Positions 33,908 through 42,541 of a stretch of 64,000 nucleotides of DNA are shown here, piece by piece. Positions within the stretch are counted from its first letter, which is position 1, and the number at the start of each line of letters is the position of its first letter. The position numbers were made by a program, and so were the translations under genes. Location: positions 750,842 to 814,841 of the forward strand of contig NZ_MDGT01000003.1 in assembly GCF_001870515.1 (NCBI RefSeq), given 5' to 3'. The notes under the pieces were generated by a model. The model saw only the letters and a list, made by a program, of their open reading frames with translations, had not been told where the DNA came from and searched no databases. This DNA is from Idiomarina sp. MD25a. Its GTDB lineage: Bacteria; Pseudomonadota; Gammaproteobacteria; Enterobacterales; Alteromonadaceae.

Positions 33908-35992
33908 TCACGCGCTCCGTTCGCCAAGCGCGCACGCTAAATTTACCAACGGCATCGGTTTATAAAACTTGAAACCTTGTAAGTAATGACAACCACGCGT
34001 GCTGAAGTAGTGATGTTGGATTTCGTCTTCAATACCTTCTACCACAATGGTTTTATCAAGCTGTTGCGCCATAAAGATAATTGAATCAACCAACGGGTAC
34101 TCTGTATTGTCTTGCGAAACTTGATCGGTAAAGGACTTATCGATTTTTAGAATGTCGATAGGCAAATCGCTCAAGTAAGACAAGCTACTATAGCCTGTAC
34201 CAAAGTCATCGATAGCGACCTGGATGCCGGCCTCATTCAACGTGGTGAGTTTTTGTTTTACGAGCTTAATATCTTTTGCAACGACACTCTCGGTGAGTTC
34301 TGCACATAAGTCAGCGGGAGCAAAGTGATACGTTTGGCAAAGCTGAATAAGGTCTTGTGCGATATCGGTTTGATGAAACTGCTGTACCGAGAGGTTGAGC
34401 GACAAGTTAATTTCATACTTTTTGCATAGTGGTGCCATATCACGAATCGCTTTTGTCATAACAAACTGACTGAGTTGAGTTATTTGCCCGGTTTGCTCGG
34501 CCACTGGAATAAACTGGCCGGGTGAAATAAAACTACCATCTGACTGGGGCCAACGAGCGAGCGCTTCAACACCTTTTATCGCACCTGTCTTAGCATCAAC
34601 AATCGGCTGATAATGAACATCGAGTTGATTATTATCGAGCGCAATTTGTAAGCGATTACGAAGGCACAGTGCCTCGTGATAGTGTCGCGCCATCGCTTCT
34701 TGATACAGCACATAATGATTACCACCGAGCTGCTTGGCAAAGCTCATCGCGACGTCGGCTCGTTGGATGGCATCCTCGGCATTGGTTTGACGATTTTCGA
34801 TGCGGTAAACGCCTAAACTGGCTGTCACATGCAGAGAGAACTCGTCGACACCGATCTTTTCACGGACCGTTGCCAGTATCTGGCGGCAATAATCTTCGAT
34901 ATCAAAGTCTTTTACTGTCTTTATAAACACAATGAATTCGTCACTACTAAAACGCGCCACTTTGACAAACTCGGGCTTGTTATCGAGTAATCGACGTGCA
35001 ATGGTTTTGAGTACGAGGTTCCCCGTGCTTTGACCTAAACTATCGTTAATCGGCTTAAAGCCATCAAGGTCGATAAAAATAACCCAACCAGAGTGACCGT
35101 GATTGTTTAGGTGATTTTGGATGTAACATTCAAGGTACGAGCGCCTATACAAGTCAGTGGTACCGTCGTGTTGAGCGATATAACTGAGTTTGTCTTTTTC
35201 TGCACGTAAGCGAGTATTGGTAAAGAAAGCGAAGGTCAGAACTACTGCGAATACAAACCCTGCGAAGTACACCATGAGACTGGTTTGCGCCGCAATGAGA
35301 ATCGGGTCGCTCATGGTAACAAAGTCGCCCATCTCAAGAATTTTGTTAATTTGACGCGTTGATACATAGGTCCATAAGCAGGCTAGGAAAAACTGCGTGA
35401 GTGAAAGCGTCAACCAACTGGTTGGCGATAGCATCGTGTAGTTGTATTCGTCAGACCATTCCATGGCTAATAGGGTTGCGGATACGACGGTGATAACAAA
35501 AGCACACAGAGAGATTTCGAATACATTGGATTGGCTCGCTAAGCTGGCGTTCATGGTGAACAAGCAATAGAGGTCGAATAAGCCGACCACAAGCCCAAAC
35601 AGGCTGGTGGCTAAACCCAATATACGATAAAGCCCAGCCACTTTGAATACACAAAATGTCGCCCCCGCCATTAGGATAAATAGCCGCATGGTGAGGGGGG
35701 GCATGCCGTTCGACAGGGCCAGTGTAATTGATTCTGAGAATAATAAGATGATGCCGAAGCCGAAGAGCACAAAACCGGCTGTTCGAGTTATCCAATACTT
35801 TTGTAGTACGTAACCAAAGTAGATCGCACTGACAAGGAAGCCGGCAATAACACATGTAGCGGACAGTAGTGGGAGTTGGCTCGGTGGCAGAAAGTGTGGC
35901 TGTACCAGCGTTGCTATTGCGCCAAATAACGTTGCCACCGCGACGTTGATAATGACCGAAGCTGAAATCGTCCGTTTTATTTGCATAGTCAC
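33908..35992 (-). CDS. membrane GGDEF-EAL protein, GGDEF degenerate, EAL intact
   Basis: 694 residues. Seven or eight N-terminal hydrophobic segments (about 10-250) form an integral sensor. The GGDEF domain reads SSDEF in VARFSSDEFIVF, so it is probably not a cyclase. The EAL domain is complete: VEALARWPQ, NLSVQQFH, DDFGTGYSSLSYLSDLPID and EGIED. Likely role: cyclic-di-GMP phosphodiesterase controlled by a membrane signal. The C-terminal ten residues (ACALGERSA) come from a degenerate REP type B. The downstream MFS start lies at its end. Confidence 0.9.
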   Translation of the reverse strand: MTMQIKRTISASVIINVAVATLFGAIATLVQPHFLPPSQLPLLSATCVIAGFLVSAIYFGYVLQKYWITRTAGFVLFGFGIILLFSESITLALSNGMPPLTMRLFILMAGATFCVFKVAGLYRILGLATSLFGLVVGLFDLYCLFTMNASLASQSNVFEISLCAFVITVVSATLLAMEWSDEYNYTMLSPTSWLTLSLTQFFLACLWTYVSTRQINKILEMGDFVTMSDPILIAAQTSLMVYFAGFVFAVVLTFAFFTNTRLRAEKDKLSYIAQHDGTTDLYRRSYLECYIQNHLNNHGHSGWVIFIDLDGFKPINDSLGQSTGNLVLKTIARRLLDNKPEFVKVARFSSDEFIVFIKTVKDFDIEDYCRQILATVREKIGVDEFSLHVTASLGVYRIENRQTNAEDAIQRADVAMSFAKQLGGNHYVLYQEAMARHYHEALCLRNRLQIALDNNQLDVHYQPIVDAKTGAIKGVEALARWPQSDGSFISPGQFIPVAEQTGQITQLSQFVMTKAIRDMAPLCKKYEINLSLNLSVQQFHQTDIAQDLIQLCQTYHFAPADLCAELTESVVAKDIKLVKQKLTTLNEAGIQVAIDDFGTGYSSLSYLSDLPIDILKIDKSFTDQVSQDNTEYPLVDSIIFMAQQLDKTIVVEGIEDEIQHHYFSTRGCHYLQGFKFYKPMPLVNLACALGERSA
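33916..33938 (-). repeat. degenerate REP type B in the GGDEF-EAL 3' end
   Basis: CGTTCGCC-AA-GCGCGCACG then CTAA. It resembles type B with mismatches and lies within coding sequence. Confidence 0.5.
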
Positions 35993-36076
35993 TTTTAAAT
36001 TTACGTCAAAGCTAAATGCTAATCGATTTCAGTTGATATGACTATACAATTGTTAATCATGTACACACCCCGTGTG

Positions 36077-36307
36077 GTAGGTCGCGCCTTGGGCGCGACA
36101 TATGGATCTGGTCGTGCGCAAAATGCGCACGCTACGTCGCGTGTGGGGCATCACCCCCGTGTGGTAGGTCGCGCCTTGGGCGCGACATATGGATCTGATC
36201 GTGCGCAAAATGCGCACGCTACGTCGCGTGGGGGCATCACCCCGTGTGGTAGGTCGCGCCTTGGGCGCGACATATGGATCTGTTCGTGCGCAAAATGCGC
36301 ACGCTAC
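36077..36307 (+). repeat. REPIN array, three units of 85-87 bp
   Basis: Three complete A-B' units start at 36077, 36164 and 36249. A loops are TTG and B loops AAAAT in every copy; the only spacer change is one base (GGTC, GATC, GTTC). Separating sequence is also repeated. The array is recent. Its last CTAC (36304-36307) gives the stop of the HupE-like gene on the reverse strand. Confidence 0.94.
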
Positions 36308-36810
36308 GGTGTGAATTGTGGGGTGTTTTGGTCGAGCACGTGGCGCGGGACGTTACCGAGCACGTCACCTTCAACGATGATTTTGTGATCAGGAAGCTCT
36401 TGCCAGACACCGTCAACGACAAGTTTCGAGAAACTATCTGGTTGGCAGTCACTGGTCATCGACAGCACGATGTATTGTTCGCGTGCAAAGGTGATGGTTG
36501 ACCACGGCGAGCCATTATTTAGCTTCAACTCACAAGTTGCTTCTCCACTACTGACTAACACCATGCGCTGAGCGAAGTGCTGAAGCTTGTCTAGGTTTTG
36601 ATTAAGCAACTCTCCACTGATGCGGTCTTCAGGCATCCAGCTCTGATTCAATGCGAGCAGATCATGGAAAGTCAATTGCCATCGAACCTGTATGCCGTCA
36701 GCTCGGGCTTTAAGATTAATAAATGAAGTGCTAAACGTATGTGCCTGACTCGCTGGCGTCACACCCACTAATAGAACAAGGCAAAACAAAGCTAAGCGAA
36801 GTGTATTCAT
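36304..36810 (-). CDS. N-terminal part of a HupE/UreJ-like protein, truncated at a REPIN array
   Basis: 168 residues with signal peptide (cut near SQA-HTF). The AHTFSTSFINL opening, VRWQLTFHDLLALNQ and YIVLSMTSDC match the periplasmic leader of HupE/UreJ-type membrane proteins, which normally continues into six membrane helices. Here translation ends at TAG supplied by REP, right after DQNTPQFTP, and no helix-coding sequence remains before the next gene. The ATG overlaps the TPR gene stop (ATGA). It may be a broken gene or a new short secreted protein. Confidence 0.65.
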   Translation of the reverse strand: MNTLRLALFCLVLLVGVTPASQAHTFSTSFINLKARADGIQVRWQLTFHDLLALNQSWMPEDRISGELLNQNLDKLQHFAQRMVLVSSGEATCELKLNNGSPWSTITFAREQYIVLSMTSDCQPDSFSKLVVDGVWQELPDHKIIVEGDVLGNVPRHVLDQNTPQFTP

Positions 36811-37859
36811 GGTGCTGACTCCTGATGAGGTTGAAGTGCTTTAGCTGCAGAGAGTAAACGGTAATCGAAGGGCTCCTGTGCAACCTCAATGTTTTGTTGC
36901 GCCCAATAAATAGCTTGCTCGGCATCGGGCTCAACATAGGTAAAGTAGTAGGCAATGTCGGCGCTGTGCAGCTTTTCTCCACGCATGACGCGCAGCTGCA
37001 TGCGCTCGCGTGCGTAGTCTTGCCAGCAATGACCTTGTTGATTACGCTTTTCGGCCCAAGCGAGGCGGATAGTGATGCTGTCGACAGGAGTTTGCTGACA
37101 GTCAAGCATGAGCGCTGCGGGCACTTGCGTATCGGTATCCCATAAGTAGCTGTCTAAGCGCCTCTTCTTATCAACCACATTGAGTGGCGTTGGCATGGCT
37201 GCGGTCCATCGTTGTGCCGCTTGAAAATCATCTAGCAACAAAGCTTGTTCGGTTAAGATTTGTAACCGCCAATGCGCTATCGCAGATTGTGCCTGCATGG
37301 GTTGTTGTTCGTGTAATTGTTTTAGCCGTGTGTAAGCGCTTTGCAGGTTTCCCGCTCGCCCTTGGACTTCAAGTAGGCAGGTTGAAACAACGCCCAACGC
37401 GGCGCTGCCCATTAAGTCGGTGCAATGCTGTTTGGCATTGTCTGTTTCGTTTAAGGTGAGTGCAATGCGCGCCAACATCAGCTGAGCTTGCGCATCGCGA
37501 GGCGATTGCTCAAGTACTCGGTTGAGGATCGTACGAGCTTGGGCAAAGTCATGTTGGTATTGAAGCGTATCCGCTACCGCGATAAGCCAGTCGCGCTGGC
37601 GGTGATTAGCGCCTACCTTAGTGATAAATTCATTCGCCTGATTAAGATAATAGTGTCCCTGTTCAACACGCGCTTCTCTTAGGTATTTACTTAATAATTC
37701 AGCAGCTAAACGGAGTTCATTAGGATGCTGTTGGTAAGCCGTTTCAGCTTGTGTGATATCGGTAGGTACTGTGGCAGCCTGAGGCTGCCACAGTACGTCG
37801 CTTTGATCCGATGGTGCGCTGAAAAGGCCCGACATCAAAATCAATGCGCCTAACATCAT
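36807..37859 (-). CDS. secreted TPR protein of the DUF4331 operon
   Basis: 350 residues. A signal peptide (MMLGALILMSGLFSAPSDQ) precedes several TPR-like helical pairs (TAYQQHPNELRLAAELLSKY, YQHDFAQARTILNRVLEQSP, AQLMLARIALTLNETDNAKQ). It probably works as a scaffold in the periplasm. It overlaps both neighbours by four bases (ATGA). Close behind the signal peptide its coding sequence contains a perfect 14-bp inverted repeat. Members of this gene set usually come with DUF4331 and HupE-like proteins. Confidence 0.8.
   Translation of the reverse strand: MMLGALILMSGLFSAPSDQSDVLWQPQAATVPTDITQAETAYQQHPNELRLAAELLSKYLREARVEQGHYYLNQANEFITKVGANHRQRDWLIAVADTLQYQHDFAQARTILNRVLEQSPRDAQAQLMLARIALTLNETDNAKQHCTDLMGSAALGVVSTCLLEVQGRAGNLQSAYTRLKQLHEQQPMQAQSAIAHWRLQILTEQALLLDDFQAAQRWTAAMPTPLNVVDKKRRLDSYLWDTDTQVPAALMLDCQQTPVDSITIRLAWAEKRNQQGHCWQDYARERMQLRVMRGEKLHSADIAYYFTYVEPDAEQAIYWAQQNIEVAQEPFDYRLLSAAKALQPHQESAP
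37766..37796. repeat. perfect 14-bp inverted repeat within the TPR gene
   Basis: GTACTGTGGCAGCC and its exact complement are separated by only TGA. The repeat lies 63-93 bases after the TPR start codon and would form a strong hairpin in the mRNA. It has no T-run after it on either strand. Confidence 0.75.
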
Positions 37860-38347
37860 TGTTGTCCCTCCGATACCAGATCGGCGAACTCTGCTGTGTC
37901 TGCCACATCGCCAGTAAACTCACGGCCATTGACCGATAGTGGCTGTGCGCGCTCATCTTGATTAAATGCATCGCGCACATACGCTGCAGTCGACACGGTT
38001 TGTGCTTCAACCGTAATCATGACATCACCGGTATCACTGAACTCACCGTCGGAGACGCTGTAACTGAACATCGCGGTGCCGGTATACTCCATTGGCGGCG
38101 TGTAGTTAAAAGAACCATCTGGGCTGACAGAAAGCTCACCGACGTCGACTTCTGAAGCCAACGAATAGGTCAATTCGTCGCCGTTGCCGTCGAAGCCCTT
38201 TAACTGCTCCATTAAAGTGGTATCCGCCTCGACCATGTAGTTAGCGTCACGCGCTGCTGGCGGCAAGTTTTCGTCACTGTCGCCACCGCAACTGGCGAGA
38301 AGCACCGTTGCGGCTGCGATCGAGAGTGTATGTAATTTTTTCATCAT
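37856..38347 (-). CDS. lipoprotein with a cadherin/Ig-like tandem domain
   Basis: 163 residues with lipobox LASC (Cys20). A single VCBS/cadherin-like beta-sandwich is seen: ANYMVEADTTLMEQLKGFDG, DELTYSLASEVDVGELSVSP, GSFNYTPPMEYTGTAMFSYS and VSDGEFSDTGDVMITV. Such modules bind calcium or partners outside the cytoplasm. It lies 15 bases after the DUF4331 gene and probably assists it at the membrane. Confidence 0.85.
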   Translation of the reverse strand: MMKKLHTLSIAAATVLLASCGGDSDENLPPAARDANYMVEADTTLMEQLKGFDGNGDELTYSLASEVDVGELSVSPDGSFNYTPPMEYTGTAMFSYSVSDGEFSDTGDVMITVEAQTVSTAAYVRDAFNQDERAQPLSVNGREFTGDVADTAEFADLVSEGQQ

Positions 38348-38362
38348 GTATCCCTCCTTAGC

Positions 38363-39937
38363 TTACTGGTTCGGCGAACCTGCAATGGGGGTTTTCAAGT
38401 AAGGGAATTGCGTATCCACGTAGCTCGCGTCGATTGGCGCGCCATCGGTAAACGGTACGTTACCCACGGGTGCCTGATCGGGCGTACAGAATCCGAGGTT
38501 GGTGGGCTCACCGTTGACTGGGATGTCGTGGCAAAGCGCTCCCATGACGACACGCAAAGCAATATCAACTACATCATCACCTGGGCGACGTCCGTTCGGG
38601 AAACCTGCTAAATCATCACCAGCTACGCCAAAGGCGGACTGTTGGTCGGCCGGTGTCGCTGGAATAGCAGTATTCAAACGCAACATCTCGGAAGCGGTGA
38701 CGGTGGACTGTTGGTTAACCCCTTCAAAACCAGTCAAGAACGCGGCCACGAGATCGGTACGCGGATAATTGCTCGGTGCAAGTGAATCGATGTTGGTACC
38801 TAAAGTGGCGTTCACCGGCTCGTTGAACAATACATCTAAAATGACGGGTAACGTCGGGTGTGTCACATAGTCGGCAAACTGACCATCTTCACTGGGGTGC
38901 GCTGAGTTAAAGGTGTCTTTATCGTCTATCCCAATAACGAGCTCATTTACCAGAGGTGCACTTAAACGTGAGACTTGCACTAACGCACCGCCGTTCACTT
39001 CGGGTTTTTCGAAGTTCGCATTCGGGTTCTGTAGACGCGCTTGGGGTACATGGGCGGTTGTCCACGCTCCTACAACGCCGTTACCATCGCCAGTCACACA
39101 ACTTTTCGGTAGCTCAAGTGCGATAGTATTCACATTTTTGTCTGCGAGGTCATCATTGGCATCACTTTGTTCGATACCGCCCGGAAAGGCGTCGGCTTCG
39201 ATGGGTACATAGTTGACCAAGTCAAAGGTTTCGCCCAGGTTGACTACGAATGGGTCTTTACGTTGACCAACAAATAAACGACCGGGCGCAGAACAATTGG
39301 GGATATTGATCTCGTAAACATATTGGTTGGCATAATCAGCGTAGCCAGAAGTACTGCCAAAGGTTTTTTCACCGACAAACGCGATGGGCTTGGTGAACGC
39401 TTCAGCGCCGCCCGTCGTGGTTACTGGCGAGGACATCCCAGACATTTGGCCACCGCTAACGACATTAACGCTGTACTGCTCGTTAAAGTTGAGTGCGCTT
39501 TGGTCCATTGCCGAAACTTGTCCGATGAACTTAAGCGGTACGCTGACATTTTTATCGCCCACTGGCAGCTTAACGCCCCCATTAGGCAGGGTATGGTCGA
39601 AGCGGAACTCAAAGGTCAGATCCTCTTGGGCATCACCGTCACTATCAAAGTGGATCGCGTAGACGGCGGCTGGATCCATGGCAAAGTAGTTTGGACCGCC
39701 ATAAGCATCCTGTAAGGGTACATAGTTGGCTATGGCAGTGATGTAATCTTCGCGCCCTGGTTCATAACTGTTAAACAGATAAAAGTCAGTGGAATCAAGC
39801 GCAGGAAAGCGCGAAATATTCGGTGCCTCGCGGTGGCTCGACGCATTCGCATCTAGGGTGGTTACCACACCTACGGCCGATACGGTTAGAGCGACAGCGC
39901 CGGCAAGCGCTGAGTGTTTAAATGCTGTGTTTTTCAT
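38363..39937 (-). CDS. DUF4331 secreted protein
   Basis: 524 residues with signal peptide (cut near ANA-SSH). SSHREAPNISRFPALDSTDF at the mature N-terminus and the DGDAQEDLTFEFRF strand are the signature of DUF4331. Members are exported and often sit behind ECF sigma factors; function is unproven. ITAIANYVPLQDAYGGPNYF is another family block. It is the first gene of the operon and follows the anti-sigma gene after 82 bases that contain a candidate ECF promoter. Confidence 0.93.
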   Translation of the reverse strand: MKNTAFKHSALAGAVALTVSAVGVVTTLDANASSHREAPNISRFPALDSTDFYLFNSYEPGREDYITAIANYVPLQDAYGGPNYFAMDPAAVYAIHFDSDGDAQEDLTFEFRFDHTLPNGGVKLPVGDKNVSVPLKFIGQVSAMDQSALNFNEQYSVNVVSGGQMSGMSSPVTTTGGAEAFTKPIAFVGEKTFGSTSGYADYANQYVYEINIPNCSAPGRLFVGQRKDPFVVNLGETFDLVNYVPIEADAFPGGIEQSDANDDLADKNVNTIALELPKSCVTGDGNGVVGAWTTAHVPQARLQNPNANFEKPEVNGGALVQVSRLSAPLVNELVIGIDDKDTFNSAHPSEDGQFADYVTHPTLPVILDVLFNEPVNATLGTNIDSLAPSNYPRTDLVAAFLTGFEGVNQQSTVTASEMLRLNTAIPATPADQQSAFGVAGDDLAGFPNGRRPGDDVVDIALRVVMGALCHDIPVNGEPTNLGFCTPDQAPVGNVPFTDGAPIDASYVDTQFPYLKTPIAGSPNQ

Positions 39938-39973
39938 AACAACCCTCTCTGGTTTTTATAGGTATTCATCACC

Positions 39974-40001
39974 TATCCGAACCAGAGCGGGTTTTGGATG
40001 C
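39974..40001 (-). promoter_or_regulatory. candidate ECF promoter of the DUF4331 operon
   Basis: On the reverse strand GCATCC (39996-40001) and CGGATA (39974-39979) are separated by 16 bases, ending 36 bases before the DUF4331 start. Both boxes resemble ECF -35/-10 elements. The pair is not found before the sigma gene itself, so autoregulation is not supported. Confidence 0.42.
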
Positions 40002-40019
40002 AAAAAATCTAAATTTTTT

Positions 40020-40697
40020 TTACAAAGTTATAATATCTGTTGTGTAGAGTACCGGCCCCGTAGGCGCTCCGGTCGTGGAACCGCCTGTCGGCTCTAGGCT
40101 GACTGCAAGCGCTCCGACGCGAGCTAACTGAAATTCAGCCGGTGGATTCAATGCCGTTGGTTGTGTTGACTCGGGTAACAAACCGAGTGACACAGGGGCG
40201 CTTCCATCCTTCGGCAACATCCAAAGTTCATAGTCTCTATCATCACGCGATTCAACATTGGCTTGAGCAGTGGCTTGAATTTTGTCGGGCTTCACATTGA
40301 GTACCCACAACGTACGTTGCTGTTCGCTTTGAATCAGCGCGATACGTTCACTCGGAGGCGCCTCGGGCGTTTGAGTTTGCAGTTGCACAACCACGATCAT
40401 CAATACCGCGGCGGTGACTGCCGCTAAACCGCCAAATAGACGCCAAAAAGGAGCGCTATTTTGAGATGGCTTAAATAATGTTTGCTGTATTTTTCGCCAA
40501 ACTTGAGGTCGGGGTCTCATCGGGCTCAGTTGCTCGGTAAGTCCGTTAAGATGCTGTTCCCAAAGCGTCACTTGCTGAGCAATACGTGGTTGCTGGCTAA
40601 TGAGATAACGAAAGCGAACCCGTGCTTGGCCTCGCATGAGACCGATAACATAGCGGTGAGCGAGGGTATCGATAAGTGTATCGTTTTGGTAATTCAT
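40020..40697 (-). CDS. anti-sigma factor, RskA-like
   Basis: About 225 residues from ATG 40697, which overlaps the sigma stop as ATGA; an upstream start inside the sigma gene is rejected. A cytosolic helical anti-sigma domain (about 1-85), one membrane helix (LFGGLAAVTAAVLMIVVVQL) and a periplasmic RskA-type domain with LWVLNVKPDKIQATAQANVE and YELWMLPKDGSAPVSLGLLP. It should hold the ECF factor until a periplasmic signal arrives. Neither zinc motif nor further protease site is evident. Confidence 0.92.
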   Translation of the reverse strand: MNYQNDTLIDTLAHRYVIGLMRGQARVRFRYLISQQPRIAQQVTLWEQHLNGLTEQLSPMRPRPQVWRKIQQTLFKPSQNSAPFWRLFGGLAAVTAAVLMIVVVQLQTQTPEAPPSERIALIQSEQQRTLWVLNVKPDKIQATAQANVESRDDRDYELWMLPKDGSAPVSLGLLPESTQPTALNPPAEFQLARVGALAVSLEPTGGSTTGAPTGPVLYTTDIITL

Positions 40698-41230
40698 GAT
40701 TGCAAACACCTCTTCAAACTATCCAAGCCTCGGCGTATCCAACTTTTGATTGAGCCTAGGGCTTCACCTAGATAATCGCTGACTTCGCGGTGGCTCAAGC
40801 CATATAAAAAGGCGAGGTGAATAGACTGTCGCTGTGAGCCGTCTAGATCCGACATGCAATTTTCCAGCTTATCGGCATCGGGTGCTGCTGTTGGTAAGTT
40901 CTCGCTAGCGCGCTGATCGAGTAATTGCTCGATATCCTTGCTGGTTAATGGTTGACGATGTGCGTGCCGCAGCATATCGATTGCGCGGTAGCGCACCATA
41001 CTGGTTATCCAGCACATGACCGAACCCGCATCACTGCGATAATCCGAGGCGGCATGCCAGATTTTTAAGTAAGTATCTTGAAGCGCTTCTTCAGCGAGCG
41101 AGCGTTCCCGAAGGATCGCGTAGCTCACGCTCATTAGCTTGGGAGACGTAGCTTGATAAAATCGCTCAAACGCAGAGCTGTCGCCCAGCGCGATGCGATG
41201 CAACGCGTGTGAAAGTTCGTATTCAGTCAT
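40694..41230 (-). CDS. ECF RNA polymerase sigma factor, SigK-like
   Basis: 178 residues. Region 2 is seen in RSLAEEALQDTYLKIWHAAS and VMCWITSMVRYRAIDMLR; region 4 in SQRQSIHLAFLYGLSHREVS, then YLGEALGSIKSWIRRGLDSL. Coupled to an RskA-type anti-sigma gene, it most likely drives the DUF4331 operon beyond it. Members of this sigma/DUF4331 arrangement occur in several proteobacteria. Confidence 0.95.
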   Translation of the reverse strand: MTEYELSHALHRIALGDSSAFERFYQATSPKLMSVSYAILRERSLAEEALQDTYLKIWHAASDYRSDAGSVMCWITSMVRYRAIDMLRHAHRQPLTSKDIEQLLDQRASENLPTAAPDADKLENCMSDLDGSQRQSIHLAFLYGLSHREVSDYLGEALGSIKSWIRRGLDSLKRCLQS

Positions 41231-41299
41231 ATATGCCCAATTGTATCTAACATTCAGATAACAACATAACAGACATTTTTGTGTGGGTCGCGTATTTTA

Positions 41300-41995
41300 C
41301 TAATTGACCTTGTTAGCCTTCACATAGGGTGTCGCGGCCAGAGGCTTTGGCCCGGTATAACGCGCGATCGGCATCACGCATGAGCGATGATGCTTGAGGA
41401 CTTTATCACCTGCTTCATGGCCGTATGTATCGTTCACTCGTTTAAAGTAATCGATATCCAGTAATACTAAGCTTAATAACGTGTTGGTAGGTAGACTTAA
41501 ACGCAGCTTTTCTGCATTTTTGTAGAAGGCACGACGATTATATAGGTGCGTTAACCCGTCGGTGTCTGCTAGCCATTTGAGCTGTTTCAGGGCTTGTTGG
41601 AGTGCTTCTTCGGCTTCTTTTCTTTCAGTGATGTCGGCTGCTACTTCGAGCCGAACTAGACGATTATCATGCCAATTTATCAGTCGATCATGGCATTGAT
41701 ACCAACGATTGTTTCGGGTGTTTTTAAACTCCCAAACATAGCTTTCGCCATTGCTTGGCAACTGCCCGCTGGTGCAAAAGCTACAAGGACCAGACTGGTC
41801 TTTTTGCAATACTTGATAACAGCGTTTACCTTTGATCGCAGTAAAGTCCGTCTCACCCGCAATACTCGCGATCGCATATCGGTTCATGTAGAGAAGTTCG
41901 TATGTATCTATATCAGATACATAAACTACAGCATCTAAGTGGTTAAGAATGTTTTCTAGATCTGAAGAGGTTGACAAGGTTGGTGAGCTCATCAC
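41300..41995 (-). pseudogene. PAS-GGDEF diguanylate cyclase gene with internal deletion
   Basis: The frame begins with a PAS domain (ILNHLDAVVYVSDIDTYELL, then YVWEFKNTRNNRWYQCHDRL) and enters a GGDEF domain (TDGLTHLYNRRAFY, LLDIDYFKRVNDTYGHEAGD). After GDKVLK it continues HHRSCVMPIARY, foreign to the family. Directly after the junction, a different frame reads SLMRDADRALYRAKASGRDT and stops at 41313, exactly the GGDEF domain end. About 75-100 residues, including the GG[DE]EF motif, are deleted with a frame change. The remnant may still make a PAS-bearing short protein but not a cyclase. Confidence 0.88.
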
Positions 41996-42040
41996 GTGAT
42001 TGCTCCTCTAGCGACTAGATGCCACGAATAGCAAGTCAAG

Positions 42041-42220
42041 CTATGACTCTTTTTGCTTTTCAGCTTGAATCCGTTGATAAACTTCCTCGCGGTGAATATC
42101 GATCTCACGGGGCGCTTCGATACCTAGACTGACTTGCGTGTCGGTGGAACTCACAACGGTAATTTTAACATTTTCGTTAATAATAAGTGTTTCCCCGGCG
42201 CGTCTACTTAAAATTAGCAT
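42041..42220 (-). CDS. csrA: carbon storage regulator CsrA
   Basis: A 59-residue frame from ATG 42220 to TAG 42041-42043. It begins [39 protein letters not shown] carries the conserved RNA-binding face (Leu4, Arg44). CsrA binds GGA loops in mRNAs and controls translation, often of motility, biofilm and diguanylate cyclase genes. It lies 45 bases upstream of the cyclase remnant on the same strand and not beside alaS, the usual csrA neighbour. Whether this is the only copy cannot be seen. Confidence 0.95.
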   Translation of the reverse strand: MLILSRRAGETLIINENVKITVVSSTDTQVSLGIEAPREIDIHREEVYQRIQAEKQKES

Positions 42221-42541
42221 GGTCGTCCTAGTCTCATGTTTAATTATGAGCCACTACTATAAGCAAAAACTCAACAAAGTATGATGAATAACTGTTCTGA
42301 AAGTGATTGTCGTGTCAGTTAACGTCATAAATAGTACTGCTAATGAAATTAAATATAATAAATCGATGTGGTTAACTAACCGTGTAAAACTATGTAAGCG
42401 TTGTATGGCAAGGCGTGTGCGCCTTGTACCTCTCTACTAATAATGCTATTTTGTTGCGCCCATCAAGCTGATGAGAGTTGTAACACGTGGTTGATTTTTA
42501 TACCCACAATGTGGATTTGCGCCGTTTGGAGAGGGTGACCG
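42221..42541. other. divergent intergenic region between csrA and the M23 gene
   Basis: About 320 AT-rich bases with room for promoters of both genes. A perfect 7-bp hairpin (CAAGGCG-TGTG-CGCCTTG, 42409-42426) is present without a T-run. No gene is seen. Confidence 0.35.

Noticed and set aside
36077-36307. Regular repeats as a possible CRISPR array
   Set aside because: The units are palindromic REPINs with near-identical spacers and no cas genes are present.
42409-42426. Hairpin CAAGGCG-TGTG-CGCCTTG between csrA and the M23 gene
   Set aside because: No T-run, and it does not fit the REP types; likely incidental.
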